The notes under the pieces: generated by a model
What the model was told of the DNA's origin: nothing
Databases searched by the model: none
The model's input: only the letters and a program-made list of their open reading frames with translations
In this document: in pieces, positions 7,317 through 18,700 of the stretch
Layout of the letters: the number at the start of each line of letters is the position of its first letter
How positions within the stretch are numbered: position 1 is the stretch's first letter
Translations under genes and position numbers: made by a program
Virus record (IMG/VR): IMGVR_UViG_3300009184_000226
Span: 1-23,488 of that record
Source of the DNA: a virus
DNA length: 23,488 bases
Strand: one strand, 5' to 3'

Positions 7317-10300
7317 ATGTCAGAAAGTACACTTTCATTTGCCGGTTCTGAATTGTTTAGAAAACAATTATTAGTTAGAAATTTACCACCATATAATATT
7401 GAGGGTTCATATACACCACCACAACCTGCGGTTAATTATGAAACTAACCTTACTGTGAGTAATGTGACTGATTCACCAAATAATTTAGTCTCTACAAATG
7501 TTTTTGCTGAAAATCTTTATCCTTTAAACGAATATGGACCTGAGGGTGGATTTAGTAACCCGATCGGAATTAACACAATTGCATCTACTAATAATCCTGA
7601 AGGTACTAACCAAGGACCATACGCACCTAACGACACCGCTTTAGATATTGTAAATGAATTTTATATCGAAGCTGCTTACTTAAAAAATACTTGGGGACCT
7701 GAAGGTGGGTATAAAGATTTAGTTGTGATTACAGATCTCCAACTACCAAGTCAGTATTTTTCACCTTATTCATTTACACCATATTGGAATTGGTCTTTAT
7801 ATTCGACGTTTAATGTTGTTTTCCAAGACAATCCTTTAGGGAGTAATGGACCTTTATCTGAAGATAGCCCCCTAATGAAAAATGGGGCTCTTTATTTAAA
7901 AGAGTTGTTTAAAGTTAGAATCGATCAGGAGATCCTTCAAAATACTGTTGGTATTGTTAATTTAGATACAATTACCGATCCATTTACCGCATCGTTATTA
8001 GCCACAGGGCAACAACCATTTTTTGAAAAAAATTGGAAAATTACAGTACCTGAAAATCCTGCATTAGCGGCAGTAAACTTAGCGAATAGACTTACAGGTA
8101 CGTATTTTCCGGCATCATTTATTCCTGGTGATTATTTTGATGAAATAAACCCATATACAAATCCACAACAAACAAGTAATGCGTTAAATGTTGCAAACTA
8201 TTTAACAGGTGGATTACTATCACCAATACTAAATAAAACAAGAAATCCTTCTGAAATATTTGTTGCTAATACGGGTGGAGGTACAAGATCAATACTATTT
8301 GCATCATTAGATTATAACAAATATAGACCATCATATAACATAGGTCTTGTACAAGGGATATCTGCGGTGTTTGGAAATTTGGTTAGTCAAAATACTCCTG
8401 CTTCAGGTGGTTACTATGTTGGATCCCCAAATTCTGAACCTGATTTAATTGATTCACCACCAAACCAAGTACCTGTAAATGAATTTGGACAACAAGTTGC
8501 ATCTATAGTATATGGACCTCAAGAATTGGGTATTCTGTATGAAGGAAACATTGGTCAATTACAATTTGGTTTAGCGGGTAAATCATATACAAATGACGGT
8601 GGAATAACAGGACAATTAGTATGGACATCACCCAAGTATAATCCAAATGCGGGTTGGAAAGTAGGTGTAGGTGCTAACCCAAAATTTATTGACGAAGAGT
8701 TCAATGAAATTCAAGCCGATTACAATAGATACAGATCAACAGATATTGATTTTAAACCCGGGTCAATTTTAGATAAAACTCAAAGGTTAGTCGACTCCGC
8801 TGATCAAGTACAAGGTCAAACAAGATTAAAACACGTAGGGAATGCGATTAATCAAATATCTAAAGTTTTTAATGATGGATATAAAGAAATAACTAAAGGA
8901 TCTCAAGTCTTATCATATGCCGACCAAGCAACAGGACAAGAGGCCGGAATTGAATATTGTCGATTATTTCAAAAAGACACTCCATACTTTACGTACGCTG
9001 ATTTACAGAAGACAGATGGTATTGTAAATTCAGGAAGAAAATTTACTTACTCAGTATTCGATAATACATATAATTTAAATATTGCACCTTTACGGGATCC
9101 AGGATCAACAAATATTGTTAATGGTAAAGTAAAAAAATATATGTTCTCGATTGAAAATTTGGCTTGGAGAACATCAGATAGACCTGGATATACTTATGAT
9201 GACTTACCTGTTTGTGAAAAAGGACCAAACGGGGGTAGAATAATGTGGTTCCCACCTTATGATTTGAAGTTTAACGATGATTCAAAACCTAATTTTAATG
9301 AAACTTCATTTATGGGTAGGCCTGAACCAATATACACATATAAAAATACAACTAGATCAGGATCATTAAGTTGGACTATTATCGTGGATAATCCATCAAT
9401 GATGAATACAATTATTGAGAAACAATTAGAAAACGTTTCAAAAGAAAGAATCGATTCAATAATTGATTCATTTTATGCTGGATGTACCAAATATGATTTA
9501 TATGAATTGGCGACCAAATTCAACAATGTAAGAACTAGTGATCTATATACATACCAACAAGTTTTAAACAACCCAAGACTTACTACAGAAGAATATGTTC
9601 AGACTTTACAAAATATTCCATCTAATGCAAATGGATCGGATAATGCTGGTAATTCTGCAGGTTCCGACACTAATGTAAATATAAACGGATCTAGCAGTAA
9701 TACTACAACATCTAATCAACAACTAAGTAACGAAGATTTTAAAAAGTATGTTGGTTATGGATTTTATTTTCATAATGATTTGCCTGACCCAAATACAAGA
9801 CTTTCAGTTGCAACTCAACCATTTAATGTTTGGTATAATCAATATTTAACACTTGAAAATACTGATTACGCTGATAACGCACCTGAAAAAGTATTTGTTG
9901 GTAATGATGAGTTTGAAAAATCTGGAATACCACAAATGTTTAGTAAGGTAGTTCAAGGAAATTTTCAAAAAATTCAAAGTGATTTATTAAAATTAATCGA
10001 TGAAGCAATCGTTAAAAAGAAAGGTACTGTCACAATAACTTTGACAGGTTCTGCATCAGCACCTAATACTGAAGAATATAATGTTAATCTATCAGAAAGA
10101 AGAATAAGTAGTGTTATACAATGGTTTGATGATCAACCTACTTCTGATGGTAAAAAATTCGGTCAATATAGAACAGAAGGTAAAATATCTTTTGTTGAAG
10201 AACCTGAAGGGGAAGTAATTTCAATCATTAAACAAGCAAACGATGATAATGATGTTAATGCGAATGACGCTGAAAGTAATATTGGTTCATCAGTTAATTG

Positions 10301-12374
10301 TAATGTTGATATCAAACAATTAGTAAATGGAGTCCAAGTAACTACAAAAAATGCTCAAAAGTATAGTGTTCCCGCTATGGCTTGTAGAAGAGTGGTTTTA
10401 AAACAAATCAATGCGGTAATACCACCTGAAGATGATATACAACTTGAAACACCACCATTAGAAATAAGTATTAATGACCCTGGAAGTAGTAAAGATGTAT
10501 CTACACCAACCACAGGTTTAACTAGAAATATAAAACCACAGGCAGAATTAACTATAGATCAAAAAATAAAAGAAGGTATCTCTAAAAAGATTCTAAGAAG
10601 TTTGTTTAGTGAGTGTGATTATTTTGAAGTTATAAAAGAATCTAACCCAATGATATTCGACTCCATTAAGGAGAAAATAAAATACTTTAATCCTGCGTTT
10701 CACTCAATGACACCTGAAGGGTTAAACGCCCGTTTAACATTTTTGAATCAATGTGTTAGACCAGGACAAACAATACCTGTGATCGGTCCCGATGGAAGAC
10801 CAAAATATAATGACGCATTAAATACCGCATTTGGAGCACCACCAATTTTGGTTTTAAGAATTGGTGACTTTTATCATACTAAGATAGTTCCAAACAATTT
10901 AACAATACAATATGAACCATTGGTATTAGACATGAATCCTGAAGGTATAGGGATTCAACCAATGTTTGCTAAAATAAGTTTAGGGTTTAATATCATAGGT
11001 GGTATGGGGTTAAAAGAACCTGTACAGGAATTACAAAATGCGTTATCATTTAATTTTTATGCTAACACCGAAATTTATGATGAAAGGGCTACATCAACAG
11101 ATAAGGAGAGTACCGAATTAAATGATAAGTACGTAATAGAAAAACTTAATTTAACCTTACCAACGGTAAGTTCAACTATTGTTAATACACCACAACCTAA
11201 AAAAGGTCAATCGGCCATAGGCACTATAACGGGAGCAAATTCTTTGGATTACAAAGTATTATTCGATGAGTTACAAGCAAACACCACCTCATATGTCGAT
11301 GCTTACTTTAACTTTATGAAACAAATTGAAGAACAAAATAATTTTGGTATTCTACAAATGGTTAATAAAGAAGTAAATTATAGTACTGGTAAATTAGCGG
11401 AATATACAACACCTACCGACGCAAAAATTTATGGAAAACCAAATAATGTTGAGGCTTTAATTGACACTTTAATAAGTCGAGTTAAAGATGATGTAAATAA
11501 AAGAAAAGATCCTATCATGAGTGCATTGGCCGACGATTCGGCAAATTATAAAAACAAAACATTAAGAGAGGTTGAGGAAAAATTAAAAAAAATAGTACAA
11601 GATCAAAATGGTGTTATTGCTAATTCTGTTAATTTAACGATCAATGATTTTGTACCAGTTCAACAAAATTTAAATTTTACGTTAAGAAAAATGGATGTCG
11701 TTGTTGATAAATTGGATGGATTATTAATCGACACAAACAATCCAATTATATATGACTTAAGTGGTGATACATTCTTCTTAGACTCTAATTCAACTGACTC
11801 AATAAATTATTTATATTTGAATACTTCAGCACCATCAGGTGGAGTTGCTAGTTTTTACAAGATATTAGATGAATTTACTAAACTAATGGATTCTAAAATT
11901 AACCTACCTCAAGATTTTAAAACGGAAAATAGTACGTTAAATGTTGATGAAGATTTAGGTGATGTCGGTTCTAATAAATTTATTAGTGTGGAAGACGATA
12001 GATTTTATTTAACAATGTCTCAAATATTCACAGATGATACTAAAAAAGAGACATTATTTAACGATTTAACAAGTGGTCCTGATGTCCAACAAGAAGAAGG
12101 AGTCACTGAGGCTATTAGAGAAATCATCGATACTATTAGCTCAAGGTATAAAACTTACTATACGGCGGAAAAAGAATTGTTTTCAACCTTAGAAACAAGT
12201 GAGCAATTCGTTACAATTAAAAGTTATATACTACCTTCTATTAATAACCTTGTAACTTATACCACACCACCAACAGTTGATGTTGAGGTTAAGACTAAAA
12301 AGATAAAAGACTTGTACGCAAGTCAAAACTTAAACGATAATAAAACCTTTAACGGGAAAGTAACATTTAATTAA
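7317..12374 (+). CDS. Giant baseplate protein, gp48/gp54-like with embedded OmpA-like domain
   Basis: 1685 aa; T4 gp48 and gp54, the cap and initiator on which the tube starts, are about 320-364 aa. Two blocks typical of this baseplate group are visible. At about residues 605-700 there is FSIENLAWRT... and MGRPEPIYTYKNTTRSGSLSW. At about 1128-1245 there is FHSMTPEGLNARLTFLNQC.RPG, then LVLRIGDFYHTKIVPNNLTI and EPLVLDMNPEGIGIQPMFAKI. Between them lie an Asn/Ser/Gly linker (about 769-806) and an OmpA-like domain (about 813-1037). The N-terminal 600 residues and the helical C-terminal 350 residues are not recognised. The gene sits between the tape measure and gp53, where T4 has 48 and 54. It is probably the central baseplate/tube-junction protein, with extra domains facing the cell envelope. 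The ATG is preceded by an A-rich leader; the next gene starts 4 bases after the stop. Confidence 0.75.
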   Translation: MSESTLSFAGSELFRKQLLVRNLPPYNIEGSYTPPQPAVNYETNLTVSNVTDSPNNLVSTNVFAENLYPLNEYGPEGGFSNPIGINTIASTNNPEGTNQGPYAPNDTALDIVNEFYIEAAYLKNTWGPEGGYKDLVVITDLQLPSQYFSPYSFTPYWNWSLYSTFNVVFQDNPLGSNGPLSEDSPLMKNGALYLKELFKVRIDQEILQNTVGIVNLDTITDPFTASLLATGQQPFFEKNWKITVPENPALAAVNLANRLTGTYFPASFIPGDYFDEINPYTNPQQTSNALNVANYLTGGLLSPILNKTRNPSEIFVANTGGGTRSILFASLDYNKYRPSYNIGLVQGISAVFGNLVSQNTPASGGYYVGSPNSEPDLIDSPPNQVPVNEFGQQVASIVYGPQELGILYEGNIGQLQFGLAGKSYTNDGGITGQLVWTSPKYNPNAGWKVGVGANPKFIDEEFNEIQADYNRYRSTDIDFKPGSILDKTQRLVDSADQVQGQTRLKHVGNAINQISKVFNDGYKEITKGSQVLSYADQATGQEAGIEYCRLFQKDTPYFTYADLQKTDGIVNSGRKFTYSVFDNTYNLNIAPLRDPGSTNIVNGKVKKYMFSIENLAWRTSDRPGYTYDDLPVCEKGPNGGRIMWFPPYDLKFNDDSKPNFNETSFMGRPEPIYTYKNTTRSGSLSWTIIVDNPSMMNTIIEKQLENVSKERIDSIIDSFYAGCTKYDLYELATKFNNVRTSDLYTYQQVLNNPRLTTEEYVQTLQNIPSNANGSDNAGNSAGSDTNVNINGSSSNTTTSNQQLSNEDFKKYVGYGFYFHNDLPDPNTRLSVATQPFNVWYNQYLTLENTDYADNAPEKVFVGNDEFEKSGIPQMFSKVVQGNFQKIQSDLLKLIDEAIVKKKGTVTITLTGSASAPNTEEYNVNLSERRISSVIQWFDDQPTSDGKKFGQYRTEGKISFVEEPEGEVISIIKQANDDNDVNANDAESNIGSSVNCNVDIKQLVNGVQVTTKNAQKYSVPAMACRRVVLKQINAVIPPEDDIQLETPPLEISINDPGSSKDVSTPTTGLTRNIKPQAELTIDQKIKEGISKKILRSLFSECDYFEVIKESNPMIFDSIKEKIKYFNPAFHSMTPEGLNARLTFLNQCVRPGQTIPVIGPDGRPKYNDALNTAFGAPPILVLRIGDFYHTKIVPNNLTIQYEPLVLDMNPEGIGIQPMFAKISLGFNIIGGMGLKEPVQELQNALSFNFYANTEIYDERATSTDKESTELNDKYVIEKLNLTLPTVSSTIVNTPQPKKGQSAIGTITGANSLDYKVLFDELQANTTSYVDAYFNFMKQIEEQNNFGILQMVNKEVNYSTGKLAEYTTPTDAKIYGKPNNVEALIDTLISRVKDDVNKRKDPIMSALADDSANYKNKTLREVEEKLKKIVQDQNGVIANSVNLTINDFVPVQQNLNFTLRKMDVVVDKLDGLLIDTNNPIIYDLSGDTFFLDSNSTDSINYLYLNTSAPSGGVASFYKILDEFTKLMDSKINLPQDFKTENSTLNVDEDLGDVGSNKFISVEDDRFYLTMSQIFTDDTKKETLFNDLTSGPDVQQEEGVTEAIREIIDTISSRYKTYYTAEKELFSTLETSEQFVTIKSYILPSINNLVTYTTPPTVDVEVKTKKIKDLYASQNLNDNKTFNGKVTFN
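9753..10427 (+). other. OmpA-like domain within the baseplate protein
   Basis: Residues about 813-1037 of the preceding gene. It begins with YGFYFHNDLPDP, contains VTITLTGSASAPNTEEYN followed by NLSERRISSV, and ends in ACRRVVLKQI, matching the order of strands and helices in OmpA/Pal/MotB C-terminal domains. Against E. coli OmpA (Asp271 and Arg286 bind the diaminopimelate of peptidoglycan) the spacing is exact: Arg286 corresponds to Arg929, while Asp271 corresponds to Ser914. The fold call is by eye; peptidoglycan binding is uncertain because of the changed Asp. Confidence 0.65.
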
Positions 12375-12378
12375 AATT

Positions 12379-12702
12379 ATGGCACTTCAATATTTTAATA
12401 GATATTCTGATTTTTTAATAAATGGACAACAAACCGTTGTACCTTATATACCATTACAATCAAAAAGTAGTGATAAGTCTCACATTTATATTGTTAGTCA
12501 ATCCAGACTCGATAAGATATCGCAACAATATTACAATTCTCCTTTTTTTGGTTGGTTAATAATGATGGCAAACCCCCAATACAGTGGTTTAGAAACCAAC
12601 ATTCCTGATGGTGCAGTATTGACAATTCCATTTCCATTAGTAGCTTCATTACAAGATTATAAAAATAATTTGAATAACCACTTCTTCTATTATGGTAGAT
12701 AG
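12379..12702 (+). CDS. 53: Baseplate wedge protein, gp53-like (LysM-like fold)
   Basis: 107 aa, shorter than T4 gp53 (196 aa), which joins wedges around the hub to close the baseplate. A LysM-like core is visible at about residues 35-92: HIYIVSQSRLDKISQQYYNS, FFGWLIMMANPQ and a closing IPDGAVLTIPFPL, the usual gp53 pattern (R.D.IS..YY....WWLI..AN....... I..G..L.IP.P). It follows the giant gp48/54-like gene by 4 bases and overlaps the next gene by 11 bases, so translation of the three is probably coupled. The small size suggests a minimal gp53 with its other contacts taken over by the giant neighbours. Confidence 0.8.
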   Translation: MALQYFNRYSDFLINGQQTVVPYIPLQSKSSDKSHIYIVSQSRLDKISQQYYNSPFFGWLIMMANPQYSGLETNIPDGAVLTIPFPLVASLQDYKNNLNNHFFYYGR

Positions 12703-15700
12703 TAATGAAAATATACTTGTTGAGTACGACTACGATAATATTACTTTAATTGACCCAAATAGAGTTGTCGATAATTTAGGTAATGTCCAAGAAAGATTAG
12801 TAAAGCAAGAAGATTTGGTTTATTATGCCAATTTAGAATGTAGCGTATTACCAAGAACAAAATTAGCGGTAGGTACGGCATTAAATGATCAACAAAGAAC
12901 AATATCCGTAGGTAAAATAAATTTTCTAAATCCTGGATTTAAAACATTTTATGACACAAAGTGGTCTGATGAACTAACAGGTAAAGATACTTTACAAGGT
13001 AAAGGTGTTAATCAACCTTCCTTAAAGTCCGTAAAGAATCCTAATAAATCTGACGACTATTATATCACTCAAAGTACATATTCAAACGGAACTCCCGGAG
13101 CGGTGGATACAGGACTATTAGGTATTAAAGACATCAACATTTCAATGGGATTAGATTTTTTTCCTGTTGTTGAAATGACATTGGAGGATGTTAAGGGTAG
13201 AACTTTATTTGAGGCGGGTAACAATTCACCATATGCGGCATTTTTCCAATTACCATACCCTTTATTTACTTTAACATTAAAAGGTTATTATGGTAAGGCG
13301 ATAAAATACACGTTGATGTTACAATCATTTACATCAAATTTTGACCCATCGTCACATAATTTTATAATAAGATTAAAATTCTTTGGTTATAAATACACAC
13401 TATTATCATATGTCAATTTTGGAGCTTTAATGGCCGTACCACATATGTATAATAATCTAGTAACTACAGTTACAAAAACAACGGAGACTAATCAGTCCAT
13501 TAAAGAAACAGGTCAAAAACCTGCGTTGGTTAGTCGTGGTTATGAAAAAATGAAAGAGATTTATTCTGACTATAAATCAAAAGGGTTAATTGATGATGAT
13601 TTTCCTGAAATTACTTTAAATCAATTACGTTATAGATTAGATGAGTTTATAAAAAATATTTTAGAACAATTCACCAAAGAAAATATGGGAGTACTTACCG
13701 ATGTAAGTAACTACCAAAATAGTTTAATTAATTATCAAACAAAAGTTTATTTTGGTGCTGGTACTTCATGGTTTAATAAATACATGGATACAAAAAATCC
13801 ATATATCACTAAAAACGGAGAAACTGTATATACTTGGTTACCAAATATAAAATTAGAAGACAGACCTAAATGGTACAAAGAACTTGAAGGTATTGTTTTA
13901 ACGTATAATAAACAATTAAATGATAATTCAGTTTTAGGTAAAAATCCTGGTTCATACACAATTGCCAAGACCACTTATTCATCATCTATTGATAATACAA
14001 TACAGACTAATACTTTTGTCAAAGCTATAAATCCAAAAACAGATATTGATTGGGTAAAAAGTTATAAAAGTTTTAATCCGTCTGTTAATTACGTTGATCA
14101 GGACGATATTAAATTTAAAACATATAAAGAAAATAGTTTGGGTAATATAAACAAAACTATTGGTACCACAAATATAACTTTTCCAAATTTTTTATACTTC
14201 GAAGGACCGGGTTCTTTTATTGAAAAGATCAATAAAATGTCGAAAGACGCCGAGGTTAAGAAAAAAGAAATCGAAGAAAAGATTATGAATAATCTTAAAG
14301 TACAATTCAACAGTAAAGAATATGGTTTAGGATTTACACCTACGATTAGAAATATACTTGCAGTTTTTTATTGTCAGGGAGAAGCATTTCTTAGACTATT
14401 AGATGATGTTCATTCAAAAGCTTGGGATCAAAGAGAAAACCCTTACAGACGGGCCGCAATTTTTGGTGGATCAACAACCGCACCAAGTGTCGATGTTAAA
14501 ACCTCAACTCAAAATAATGAACCAATTTATCCATGGCCTCAAGTTATTAAAGAAACTATTGGTGCAGATAATCAAGAAAAATTCGAAATAATTTATCCTG
14601 GTGCTGGTGATGTTGCAACACAATATAGAGCTTATATTCCTGAGATATGGCCTGAGGTTGAGTTTGTTGAAGAATTTATCAAAGGATATACTTACAGAGA
14701 TAATGATTTTACAAAACTAGATTCAAACCAGACAAATGTTGCCAATAGACCAAGAAGAATATCTTTAAACTCTATAGACTTTCCTGTTTCTAATCAAGTA
14801 TTTCAAAATAAACAACAATCCAAATATTTTTATGAAATATACGAAAGGATTATTTTAAATGCTTATTATTCAAAACTGAATCGTATTTCGGGATATCCTT
14901 TTTCTGTTTATAATGTTGTGGCCGAAAATGAATCAATCAACATGATTGAAAGTTTAGGACAAACAAATCCATATCTATCTAAAATAATAAAAGAATATCA
15001 AATAGATCAAACTAATTTTGAAATATTTTTACGACATATATCCAACGAAGGTCAGGGTGAAAGTTGGCAAAACTTCATAAGAGGTAATTTTGTTACACCT
15101 TATATCAAAAGTGAGGTGGAAAATCCATCGGTATTGTACAATCAAGATATTTTAAATAATACAAAATCACAACCAGACGTTAGTTTAATTATTACAAGTA
15201 ATAAAGTTAATATACAGAATTATGTTTCTGAAACACCGGCAAGTAATATATTTGATTTTACAGACATTTATCCCATAACTAATTTAAATTGGGATAAAGA
15301 TTATTTGGCAAACGGATCCACACTGAATTTTGCAACTGAGGCTTTTGAAACTGACAGCGTTATCGAATATAATGAAATTCAAAAAACAATAACTAATTTT
15401 CAGTTTGATGATCAAACTAATGAAAAAAGACCAATAAGTAACTTCAACTATTTTAATTTAGTTAATACTAGAAATATTGTTGATTTGAAACTTTTCTATG
15501 AAAGTAATACAAATACAAATCAATTTGTAACTGAAGGTAATCTAAGATATACTAATTATGATGGTCAATTGATTGCAGAACAAACTACGTCAATGATGAA
15601 TACACCATATTTTATTAATGCAATACAAGATGGTGTTTTTAAATTTAGATATAGACCAAACGAAAAAAGTCCATACAAGGCTGCCGCTTATTTGTTTTTA

Positions 15701-18700
15701 GAAAGTTTGCCTTTGGCAACAACTAAAGAAAAATATAAAACTTATGAGAATGGTGCTGAAATTTCATTAGATTATATTTTATCGACATTGAAAAAATTTG
15801 GTGGAGTACATGAATTACCTTATTCGTGGATTTTAAAATATGGAGCCATTTGGCATAGATATAAAACTTGGATTGATACAGGTTTTGACTTTTTAGATGA
15901 CGTATGGAAAGATTTTGATTATGCAAAAAATTATGACCCAATAAATTCTGATGTTACAAAACTATATCAATTATTAATTGGAGGTACTCAAAGAAATATT
16001 GTTTGCGATCAGACAACTGGAGTTGCACCATTCACAGATATGAATGTCGGATTTTATCCGCAACTCATGGATGATTACAACGTGTTCATTCAAGGAGTTA
16101 AGTTATTATCGGGAAGTTCGATAGTTCAAGGTGTTTGTACTATAACAGGAAATACAATGGAAGTCATTTCTATTAGTAATAATGTTTTGTCAGGAGGATC
16201 ACAAATTGTAGGTCCAAATATTTCGGGTACAACTACTATTATATCTCAAGTAACAGGTACAACAGGTGGTATTGGTACTTATACGATATCACCATCACAA
16301 TCAGCAAACACAACAACATTTAATGTATTAAACACAATAATAACTGGTCCTGGTTCTTCAGACATACAAAGTTTGATAAACAATGGAACTTTAGTAATGT
16401 TTAGTACCCCAGACTCAGGAATATATGAACCTCAAGGTTTCGACCCAACTCAAATCACAAGAACATTAAGATTAAACACTTGGTCTATGGCCGTTAAAGG
16501 AAATACGAGTGAAGATTATTTTGTATTCCCCTCTTTTGGTGCTAACATTAATCAAACTTATTCTGAGTGTTTTAAAAATGGAATCATGAAGACCGAAGTT
16601 TCCCAAAATAAATCAGTATTTAATGGGTCGGTAAGATTATATTGGAACGCATCTCAGTATGGATACTTTAATGACAATAAAGTCGATAAAAGTGCTCCCG
16701 ACCAATACTTTAAAAATATAAATAATAGTTCAGAGGGACAAGAAAATTTTAGAATAACAGGAGACCAAAATCAATATTCTAAAATAGATGAAATGTTTTC
16801 TGCCTTTGATTTAAATACTTTAGATCTTTTTGAAAAAGAATTTTTAAACTTTAGTAAGTCAGTATATGATTATACCGATACAATCCCCCCAACATTAAAT
16901 TTTAATGTTTCTGACTTAACTCAAGAAAATGTAACAACACTAAACTCGACCGAGACACCAAGTGATAAGGCATATAAAAATTTCCAACAATTGATGAGGG
17001 AATTAATGAAAGTGCAAACTCCAGTGGGGACTACACCACAAACATTATTTGAAAATATCACAAATAGTCAAAACGAAACATTTCAAACGGTAATCAAAAA
17101 CTTTTTGGACTACAATGTCGTTTTCAAATACGGTAACCCATCAGGATTTGACAGAAGAAGTTTTTTCACATTTTCATCACAATTCATAGAAGAACCAATA
17201 TCTATTGATCCATATATTGCAAATTCATTACCTGGTGACGGAATCGCACCTGGTACAACTTTACTACAATCAGAAACTCAAAATCCTGATACTTGGAAAA
17301 CATTAAGAAAATATGTAGGATTTTCAGAAATACCAAAACTTAAATATGGTAATAATGGATCTTATATAACGGACTTCTTTATTACTATGAACGTAGGGTT
17401 TAATGAAAAAAACATTCAAGATTTTGCACCAATCATTAAAATATTTGCAACTCAAAAAATTGCAAAACCAAATTTAACAGCAAGTGAGTTTTACACATTA
17501 ATGGACGAGTACCTAATTGAAAGTAAAAATTATCTCAATAATGTTTTATCTATTTTAATGCCGTCTGTTAGAAGACAATTACCTCAAGTAATAATTTCAT
17601 CACAAGAGGGTAATGTTAGGGCAAATTTAGAGGCTGGATTTACAGAACAAACCAGAACAGAGTTATGGGAAACATTCAAAACATTAAATGATACTTGGAT
17701 TTCAGGTTATGATTTCACAGATAAGACTTTGTTTGAAGATGTTTTATTATTGGATAGGGCATCAAGGGATGTTGGAAATAAAATTCTTGTTGATATTTTT
17801 GAAATTAAAGATCTACTTGAAGGTTCGTTATACAAAAATACAATGTTGGGTATTGTTGAAAGTGTGTTAAAGTATAACAATTTTGTAACTTATATGTTAC
17901 CATCTTATATTAATTTTTATAATGTACAAAATGCCGAAAAAAATCCTGTACCAAGACCTGATGGAAGTGACGAGTTTGCAAATTCTATGTTTGGTACATT
18001 TTTAAATGTTGATTATAGAAATAGTTCCCCAAAATATGTTTGTGTTTATGCAAACAAACCTAGCGAACACTTGGCGATGAATGAAAATATAGATTATCGT
18101 TACAGAGATGACGCTTTTGATTTAAGAAGATCTAGTGATAATCCACTGTTAGAGAATCAGGCAAATAAAACAGATTGGGCGAGATCAAACAAAGTCGTAG
18201 GTTTTAATGTTGATATGACATTACAGAGCCAACAAATATTCAAACAATTCGATGTGGCTCAAGACCCTGGAAAACCAACCGCCGAGTCTTTGGAAGTTTT
18301 GAATCAAATGGCAAATTTGTCAAGAAACAGAAGATCTTCAACTCAAAGTGTTTCATTGTATAACCTATATAAGAATAGAAGTTATCGATGTAGTATTGAT
18401 ATGATGGGTAATGCGTTGATACAACCAACAATGTATTTTAATATCAGAAACATTCCTTTATTTTCGGGACCATACATGATAACAAGTGTTAAACATAGAA
18501 TAAGTGAAAATGGTTTTGATACGATTTTTGAAGGAATAAGACAACCTTTTTATAGTTTGCCTAAAATAGAAAATTTTATTCAGTCATTAAACGAAAAGAT
18601 TTTAACTAGTATTCAAGAACAAATACAAGAAAATGAGACTAAAAAGGCTAGCGATCCTAACAACATTATTTCTGAAAAAAATAAAGTAATGTCTAACATA

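Noticed and set aside
11808-11815. TATTTATA inside the giant baseplate gene as another promoter
   Set aside because: It is in the middle of a coding region far from any start; taken as a chance match that shows the motif's background level.
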